From: Edaphosphingomonas laterariae
Lineage (GTDB): Bacteria > Pseudomonadota > Alphaproteobacteria > Sphingomonadales > Sphingomonadaceae
Assembly: GCF_900188165.1 (NCBI RefSeq)
Contig: NZ_FZOS01000006.1
Location: forward strand, 124,001-188,000
Direction of reading: 5' to 3'
Length of the DNA: 64,000 nt
The position numbers and the translations under genes were made by a program. Below the pieces are notes generated by a model that saw only the letters and a program-made list of their open reading frames with translations, ran no database searches and was not told the origin of the DNA. Below, piece after piece: positions 58,609 to 64,000 of this stretch. Each line of letters starts with the position of its first letter. The stretch's first letter is position 1.

Positions 58609-60876
58609 TTGCCTCTCACCAGACCATCGTTCCCCGGCATCCTTATCGCAGGATGGCTGCTGGCCGGCGCTGCGGCGCCCGCCTTCGCCGCGACGCAGCT
58701 GCCGCTGCTCCCCTTGCCCAAGACGATCACGCCCGGAACGGGCAGCCTGCGGATCGACGGCACAACCGCGATCCGGGTTCCCGCCGGTGACGCCGGCGCG
58801 CGCAACGCCGCCGAACGGCTGGGCGACCTGCTGGCCGCGAGCCGCGACATCCGCCCCGCCATTGGCGATGCCAAAGGCGCGATCCGGTTCGTCCGCACGG
58901 CCGGCCTGAAGAAAGAATCCTACCGGCTCGACGTGACGTCCGCCGGCGCCACGATCGTCGCCAGCGACGATGCCGGCCTGCTCTATGGCGCCATCACCCT
59001 TTGGCAGCTCGCCAGCAGCGGCGAACCGATTCCGGCGACGCGGATCGACGATGCGCCGCGCTTCGCCTGGCGCGGGCTGATGCTGGACAGCGCGCGCCAT
59101 TTCCAGTCGCCGGCCTTCGTGAAGCAGCTGATCGACTGGATGGCCGCGCACAAGCTCAACACGCTGCACTGGCACCTTGTCGACGATCAGGGCTGGCGGC
59201 TCGAAATCAAGAAATATCCCCGGCTGACCGAAACCAGCGGCTGGCGTATCCCCGCCTCCGCCCCCGGCGCGCCCGCATTGCCGCGCACCGGCGGCTTCTA
59301 CACGCAGGACGAGGTGCGCGAGATCGTGGCCTATGCCGCCGCGCGCGCGATCACCATCGTGCCCGAGATCGAGATGCCGGGCCACGCCGTGGCGCCGATC
59401 CGCGCTTATCCCGAACTGGGCGTCGGCCCGCCGCTCGACCCCGGCGTCGAGAGCGACTGGGGCGTCTTCCCCTGGCTCTACAATATCGACGACAGCACCT
59501 TCGGCTTTCTGGAAGACGTGCTGACCGAAACCATGGCGCTGTTCCCGTCGGCCTATATCCATATCGGCGGCGACGAGGCGGTGAAGGACCAGTGGCAGGC
59601 CAGCCCCGCCATCCAGGCGAAAATGCGCGCGCTGGGCGTGACCGACGAAAAGGCGCTGCAAAGCTGGTTCATCCACCGGATCGAGCTGTTCCTGAGCAAG
59701 CATGGCCGGCGGCTGATCGGCTGGGATGAGATATTGGAAGGCGGGCTGGCGCCCAATGCGACGGTGATGTCGTGGCGCGGCATCGACGGGGCCATCGCCG
59801 CCGCCAAGGCCGGGCACGATACCGTGTTGTCGCCCGCGCCGACGCTCTATCTCGATCATCGGCAAAGCGTGGCGGCAAACGAGCCGCCGGGGCGCGGCGT
59901 GCCGATCACGCTGGCCGACGTCTATGCGTTCGACCCCGCCCCGACATCGTTGAGCGCCGACGAGCAGCGGCACATATTGGGCGTGCAGGCCAATTTGTGG
60001 ACCGAACATGTCCGCACCGAAAAGCGCACGCAGTGGATGCTGTTCCCCCGCGCCTCCGCCGTGGCCGAGCTGGGCTGGTCCGCGCGCGATGGGCATGACT
60101 ATCGGGGCTTCGTTGCCCGGCTGGCGCCGCAGCTCGAACGGCTGCAGCCACTGGGGCTGAACGCCGCGACATCGGCCTTCGTGCCGATGGCCGATGCGAA
60201 GTTCGATGCCGCGCGGAACCGCATCACGGTCACCCTCGCCAATCAGGCGGGGAGCGATATCCGCTACACCGTCGACGGGCGGATGCCGACCGCGACATCG
60301 CCGCGCTATACCGCGCCGATCGACCTCCATCTGCCTTCGCGCCTGCGCGCGATCGCGGTGGACGGTGCCCGCGTGCTGCCCGGCATGCTCGACGAAAGCT
60401 TCGACGAAGCCAGCGTGCGCCGGCGCGACGATACCCAGCTCAAGACCTGCACCAGCGAACTGGTGCTGCGGCTGGAGGATGACGCCCCCGCCGCCGGCCC
60501 GCGCGCCAAATTCCTGACCGACATCATGAACCCGTGCTGGCAATATGAAGCCGCGCCGATGGACGGGGTGACCGCGATCGCGATCACCGTCGGCCAGATC
60601 CCGTTCAACTTCCAGATCGGCAAGGAGATCGAGAAGATCCGCTTCCGCCCGCCGGCCACGGCCGAAGGCGAAGTGGAAGTGCGGATCGACGGCTGCGACG
60701 GCGCCAAGATCGCGACGCTGCCGCTGGCGCCGGCCACGGCCAACGCGGCCGTCACCACGCTGCGCGCGACCATCGCCCCGCAGGCCGGCGCGCGCAATCT
60801 GTGCTTCACCTACACCGCGAACGGGCCGGACCCGATGTGGGGGATCAGCGCCGTCCAGCTTGAGACGCGCAAATGA
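58609..60876 (+). CDS. Beta-N-acetylhexosaminidase, GH20
   Basis: 755 residues with a signal peptide (ILIAGWLLAGAAAPAFAA). Domain order: GH20b-like N-terminal domain (residues about 30-150), the GH20 TIM barrel (MLDSARHFQSPAFVKQLIDW, LNTLHWHLVDDQGWRLEIKK, EIEMPGHAVAPIRAYPEL) with the catalytic Asp-Glu pair in YIHIGGDEAVKDQW, and a C-terminal beta domain with FN3-like and lectin-like segments (residues about 560-755). It cuts terminal GlcNAc from chitooligosaccharides in the periplasm or at the surface, after TonB uptake. The start is TTG 58609, with GGGGA 6 bases upstream. Its stop overlaps the PTS gene start. Confidence 0.95.
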   Translation: MPLTRPSFPGILIAGWLLAGAAAPAFAATQLPLLPLPKTITPGTGSLRIDGTTAIRVPAGDAGARNAAERLGDLLAASRDIRPAIGDAKGAIRFVRTAGLKKESYRLDVTSAGATIVASDDAGLLYGAITLWQLASSGEPIPATRIDDAPRFAWRGLMLDSARHFQSPAFVKQLIDWMAAHKLNTLHWHLVDDQGWRLEIKKYPRLTETSGWRIPASAPGAPALPRTGGFYTQDEVREIVAYAAARAITIVPEIEMPGHAVAPIRAYPELGVGPPLDPGVESDWGVFPWLYNIDDSTFGFLEDVLTETMALFPSAYIHIGGDEAVKDQWQASPAIQAKMRALGVTDEKALQSWFIHRIELFLSKHGRRLIGWDEILEGGLAPNATVMSWRGIDGAIAAAKAGHDTVLSPAPTLYLDHRQSVAANEPPGRGVPITLADVYAFDPAPTSLSADEQRHILGVQANLWTEHVRTEKRTQWMLFPRASAVAELGWSARDGHDYRGFVARLAPQLERLQPLGLNAATSAFVPMADAKFDAARNRITVTLANQAGSDIRYTVDGRMPTATSPRYTAPIDLHLPSRLRAIAVDGARVLPGMLDESFDEASVRRRDDTQLKTCTSELVLRLEDDAPAAGPRAKFLTDIMNPCWQYEAAPMDGVTAIAITVGQIPFNFQIGKEIEKIRFRPPATAEGEVEVRIDGCDGAKIATLPLAPATANAAVTTLRATIAPQAGARNLCFTYTANGPDPMWGISAVQLETRK

Positions 60877-63332
60877 CAAGCCTGCGCCTGTCCGCCCCCT
60901 TTGCCGGCTGGGCGATGGCGATCGACGCCGTGCCCGATCCGGTGTTCGCCGAACGGATGATGGGCGACGGCATCGCCATCGACCCGGTGGACGGCACGCT
61001 GCGCGCGCCCTGCGACGCGACGGTGCTGATGATCGCGCCGACCCGCCACGCGGTGACGCTGAAGCTGGCCAACGGCGCCGAGTTGCTGATCCATATCGGG
61101 CTGGAAACGGTGGCGCTGGCCGGTGACGGCTTCACCACGCATGTCGCCGATGGCGCGGTGGTGAAGGCCGGCGATCCGCTGATCAGCCTCGATCTCGATC
61201 GCGTGGCCGAACGGGCCAGGAGCCTGATCACCCCGATCGTCGTCGCCAATGACGGCTATGCGGTGTCCGTCCTCGCACGCGACAAGGCGGTCGGCATTGG
61301 CGATCCGCTGATCGAGATACAGGCGCTGGCACCCGTCGCGGCCGCCGCGCCGGTGAGCGAGGACAGCGCGTCGTGCGAGGTGGTGATCCCGCTGGCCAAC
61401 GGCATCCACGCCCGCCCGGCCGCACGCATTGCCGCCACGCTCAAGCCCTTTGCCGCCGAAGTGCGCTTCGCCGCGCACGACAAGACGGCCAATGCCCGCA
61501 GCACCGTGGCAATGCTGGGGCTGGGCTTACGCCACGGCGATACGCTGCTGATCTCCGCGCGGGGCGAGGATGCGCGGGGCGCCGTCACCACCGTCGCCGC
61601 GCTGATCGAAAGCGGCATGGGCGAGGCCGGGGAGCCCCCCGCCCCCGCCGCCATCGCCACGACGACCGGCGCTGCCACCGCCGCGCCCGGCTTTGCCGTC
61701 GGCACCACCATGCCCTTCGTCATCGCCGATCTCGCGGTGGCCGAGGCCGGTGGCGGCGTGATGGCGGAGGCGGCCGCGCTCGATACGGCTCTGGCGGCAG
61801 TGCGCGCGAAGCTCGCCGAAGCCGAAACGGGCAAGGGCGCCGAAATCGCGCTGGCGCATCAGGCGATCACCGAGGACCCCGATCTGATCGCAGGCGCACG
61901 GGCGCGGATCGCGCTGGGCAAGAGCGCCGGCTTCGCCTGGCGCGCTGCGACGCGCGACCAGATCGCCACGATCGAGGCGACCGGCGATGCATTGCTGATC
62001 GAACGCGCCGCGGACCTCAAGGATATCGAACGGCAGGTGATCGCCGCAATCAGCGGAGCGCCGGCACCGGCCGCCCCCGAACTGGCCGATGCCACGGTAC
62101 TGATCGCCGACGAGCTTCTCCCCTCCCAATTCCTCTCGCTCGATCCCGCGCGGCTGGCCGCGATCGTCACCGCGCGCGGCGGGCCGACATCGCATGTCGC
62201 GATCCTCGCCGCATCGGCGGGCGTGCCGATGATCGTCGCTGCCGGGCCCGATGTGCTGGCCATCGCCGCCGGCCGCACGATGATCGTCGATGCCGATGCC
62301 GCACGCTTTGCCGTCGATCCCGACGCCGGGACGCTGGCGCAGGCCCGCGCCCGGGTGGAACAGGCGCGCGCGGCGCACGCCGCCCATATCGCCGCCGCCG
62401 GCACCGATGCTCGCACCGCCGATGGCACCCGCGTCGAAATCTTCGCCAACCTCGCCATTCCTGAAGAAACCGATCGCGCGGTGGCGGCGGGCGCCGAAGG
62501 CTGCGGCCTGCTGCGCACCGAATTCCTGTTCCTCGATCGCGCCGACCCGCCATCGGAGGACGAACAGGCCGCCGTCTATGCCGATATCGCCCGCCGGCTC
62601 GACGGGCGACCGCTGATCCTGCGCACGCTGGACATCGGCGGCGACAAGCCCGTGCCCTATCTGCCGATGCCGGCAGAGGAGAATCCGGCGCTCGGCGCGC
62701 GCGGCATCCGGCTGTCGCTGGCCCGGCCCGCGCTGCTGAAGACGCAGTTTCGCGCGATGCTGAAGGGCGTGCCCGCCGGCCAGTGCCGGATCATGCTGCC
62801 GATGATCGTCGACGCGGCCGAATTCGCCCGCGCGCGCACCATCTATGACGAGGCGGTCGCTGAAACCGGGGCGCAGCGCGCGCCGCTGGGCGTGATGATC
62901 GAAACCCCCGCCGCCGCGATGCTGGCCGACACGCTGGCGGCGCAAGCCGATTTCCTGTCGCTCGGCACCAACGATCTTACCCAATATGCGCTGGCGGCCG
63001 ATCGCGGCAATGCCGCCACCGCCGCGATGATCGACGGCCTGCACCCGGCCGTGCTGCGGCTGATCGCCGCCGCTGTCGCCGGTGCGCGGCGCCATGGCCG
63101 CTGGATCGGCAGTTGCGGCGGCATGGCGAGCGAACCGCTGGCCGCCGCGATCCTGATCGGTCTCGGCCTCGACGAGCTTTCCGCCACGCCCGCCGCGATC
63201 CCCGCGCTCAAGGCGGCAATCCGGCGGCTCGACATCGATCATTGCCGCGCGCTGGCCGCACAGGCGCTCGACCTTGGCACCGCTGCCGAGGTGCGCGCGC
63301 TGGCCGCGCAGGCGATCCGGGAGGCCGCATGA
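60873..63332 (+). CDS. nagF: Multiphosphoryl PTS protein EIIA(Glc)-HPr-EI
   Basis: 819 residues in three domains. EIIA-Glc-like, residues 1-145, has active His in LLIHIGLETVAL. HPr, residues about 165-250, has His in NGIHARPAARIA. Enzyme I, residues about 270-819, has the phospho-His in RGGPTSHVAILAASAG, LLRTEFLFLDRADPPSEDEQ, LGTNDLTQYALAADRG and IGSCGGMASEPLA. It takes phosphate from PEP to the NagE permease at the membrane. The same fusion is encoded in the nag operon of Pseudomonas aeruginosa. The ATG overlaps the GH20 stop by 4 bases, so hexosaminidase and PTS are coupled. Confidence 0.95.
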   Translation: MTSLRLSAPFAGWAMAIDAVPDPVFAERMMGDGIAIDPVDGTLRAPCDATVLMIAPTRHAVTLKLANGAELLIHIGLETVALAGDGFTTHVADGAVVKAGDPLISLDLDRVAERARSLITPIVVANDGYAVSVLARDKAVGIGDPLIEIQALAPVAAAAPVSEDSASCEVVIPLANGIHARPAARIAATLKPFAAEVRFAAHDKTANARSTVAMLGLGLRHGDTLLISARGEDARGAVTTVAALIESGMGEAGEPPAPAAIATTTGAATAAPGFAVGTTMPFVIADLAVAEAGGGVMAEAAALDTALAAVRAKLAEAETGKGAEIALAHQAITEDPDLIAGARARIALGKSAGFAWRAATRDQIATIEATGDALLIERAADLKDIERQVIAAISGAPAPAAPELADATVLIADELLPSQFLSLDPARLAAIVTARGGPTSHVAILAASAGVPMIVAAGPDVLAIAAGRTMIVDADAARFAVDPDAGTLAQARARVEQARAAHAAHIAAAGTDARTADGTRVEIFANLAIPEETDRAVAAGAEGCGLLRTEFLFLDRADPPSEDEQAAVYADIARRLDGRPLILRTLDIGGDKPVPYLPMPAEENPALGARGIRLSLARPALLKTQFRAMLKGVPAGQCRIMLPMIVDAAEFARARTIYDEAVAETGAQRAPLGVMIETPAAAMLADTLAAQADFLSLGTNDLTQYALAADRGNAATAAMIDGLHPAVLRLIAAAVAGARRHGRWIGSCGGMASEPLAAAILIGLGLDELSATPAAIPALKAAIRRLDIDHCRALAAQALDLGTAAEVRALAAQAIREAA

Positions 63333-64000
63333 TGCGTTTGCGCATGGACTATTTCCAGCCGCTCGGCCGCGCGCTGATGCTGCCGATCGCGGTGCTGCCG
63401 GTGGCCGGGCTGCTGCTCCGCCTCGGCCAGCCCGATCTGCTTGGCCTGCCCTTCGTGGCAGCGGCAGGCGATGCGATCTTCGCCAATCTCGGCCTGCTGT
63501 TCGCCGCCGGCGTGGCGGTGGGCCTTGCGCGCGAAAATCACGGCGCGGCGGGGCTGGCCGGTGTCGTCGCCTTCCTCGTCACGGTGGAGGGCGCGAAATC
63601 GCTGCTTGTCGTGCCGCCGGAAGCGACCGCCGCCTTCGCCGACCAGGCCGCGCGCGATCTGGCCGCGACGGCGTGGAAAGCGAAGGAGCTCGCCAAGCTC
63701 AGCGTGCCCGCCGGCATCCTTTCGGGGCTTGTCGCCGGTTGGCTCTACAACCGTTATTCCGACATCCGGCTACCGGAATATCTGGCCTTCTTCGGCGGCC
63801 GGCGCTTCGTGCCGATCGCGGCCGGGTGCGCCGGCCTGATCGGCGCGCTGGCCTTCGGGCTCGGCTTCCCGTGGATCGAAACCGGGATCGCCCGGCTGTC
63901 CGAATGGGTGGTGGGCGCGAGCAGCATCGGCCTGTTCCTTTATGGCGCGCTCAACCGGCTGCTGATCATCACCGGGCTGCACCATATCCTTAACAATCTC
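63329..64000 (+). CDS. nagE: PTS N-acetylglucosamine permease, EIIC part (3' end outside window)
   Basis: Visible 224 residues of a polytopic PTS EIIC: MMRLRMDYFQPLGRALMLPI, VLPVAGLLLRLGQ, then AGDAIFANLGLLFAAGVAVG, AAGLAGVVAFLVTVEGAKSL and ITGLHHILNNL at the edge, matching NagE/PtsG-type IIC. It takes up and phosphorylates GlcNAc to GlcNAc-6-P. Start codons 63329 and 63332 (ATGATG) overlap the stop of the EI gene. The EIIB domain, if fused, lies beyond the window. Last in the operon hexosaminidase-nagF-nagE. Confidence 0.93.
   Translation, partial: MMRLRMDYFQPLGRALMLPIAVLPVAGLLLRLGQPDLLGLPFVAAAGDAIFANLGLLFAAGVAVGLARENHGAAGLAGVVAFLVTVEGAKSLLVVPPEATAAFADQAARDLAATAWKAKELAKLSVPAGILSGLVAGWLYNRYSDIRLPEYLAFFGGRRFVPIAAGCAGLIGALAFGLGFPWIETGIARLSEWVVGASSIGLFLYGALNRLLIITGLHHILNNL

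Noticed and set aside
58525-60879. Open frame of about 780 residues antisense to the hexosaminidase gene
   Set aside because: Composition is shadow-like and it lacks any motif; the opposite frame has the intact GH20 catalytic pair.

Overview
The window is a GC-rich alphaproteobacterial chromosome segment, most likely from a sphingomonad (Sphingomonadaceae). The evidence is the eno-ftsB-pdhA-pdhB order with a lipoyl domain on the PDH E1 beta subunit, a complete EcfG/NepR/PhyR general stress response locus, TonB receptors of the Xanthomonas/Caulobacter class, a PEPxxWA-CTERM exported protein, and frequent GTG/TTG starts. I see no tRNA, rRNA, insertion sequence, prophage or CRISPR array. Both edges cut genes: nrdA on the left and nagE on the right.

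Region 1-19 kb is mostly housekeeping: ribonucleotide reductase alpha, class I fumarase, a soluble chemoreceptor-like protein, a lipoprotein beta-lactamase-fold hydrolase downstream of pdhAB, ftsB and eno. At 12.3-14.1 kb follows a four-gene YqjD/YqjE-type envelope stress cluster behind an EcfG-like promoter, then an MlaC-like protein. At 15.2-19.1 kb an orphan ParA ATPase is followed by a ribbon-helix-helix-like protein and a TPR/SPOR lipoprotein, facing a divergent Sel1/SPOR protein.

Region 19.5-27.9 kb carries branched-chain amino acid genes (ilvC, ilvH, ilvB, with palindromic repeats between them), miaA overlapping the start of divergent serB, a YbaK-type deacylase, a methyltransferase, an AraC regulator and a PEP-CTERM protein. 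At 28.2-32.4 kb a LuxR-type regulator lies between two similar TGTCCC/GGGACA palindromes and is divergent from a P450, ferredoxin, limonene-epoxide-hydrolase-like and luciferase-like monooxygenase gene set, which looks like a terpenoid-type oxidation pathway.

Region 33-39.3 kb has a soluble NarL-type two-component pair, a BASS transporter, a formylglycine-generating enzyme, a DUF4136 lipoprotein, an EF-hand protein and a cyclophilin. GGG-N5-CCC elements recur upstream of several of these, so they may form a local regulon. Region 39.3-45.8 kb holds xthA, an IscA/ErpA-type protein, an M23 peptidase, a ferritin-like protein, bcp and glnE.

Region 45.8-49.8 kb is the general stress locus: ecfG, a 45-residue membrane protein, phyR, nepR and a PhyP-like sensor protein. 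A second, very short NepR-like ORF lies beyond ecfG. Two good EcfG promoters indicate autoregulation.

Region 49.9-52.7 kb has a quinohemoprotein dehydrogenase and pcm. Region 52.8-64 kb is a full N-acetylglucosamine/chitooligosaccharide utilisation locus: outer membrane receptor, GH20 hexosaminidase, a fused EIIA-HPr-EI, the NagE permease, NagA deacetylase, NagB-II deaminase and a GntR repressor, with a cluster of TTGGTC-like half-sites in the divergent promoter region.
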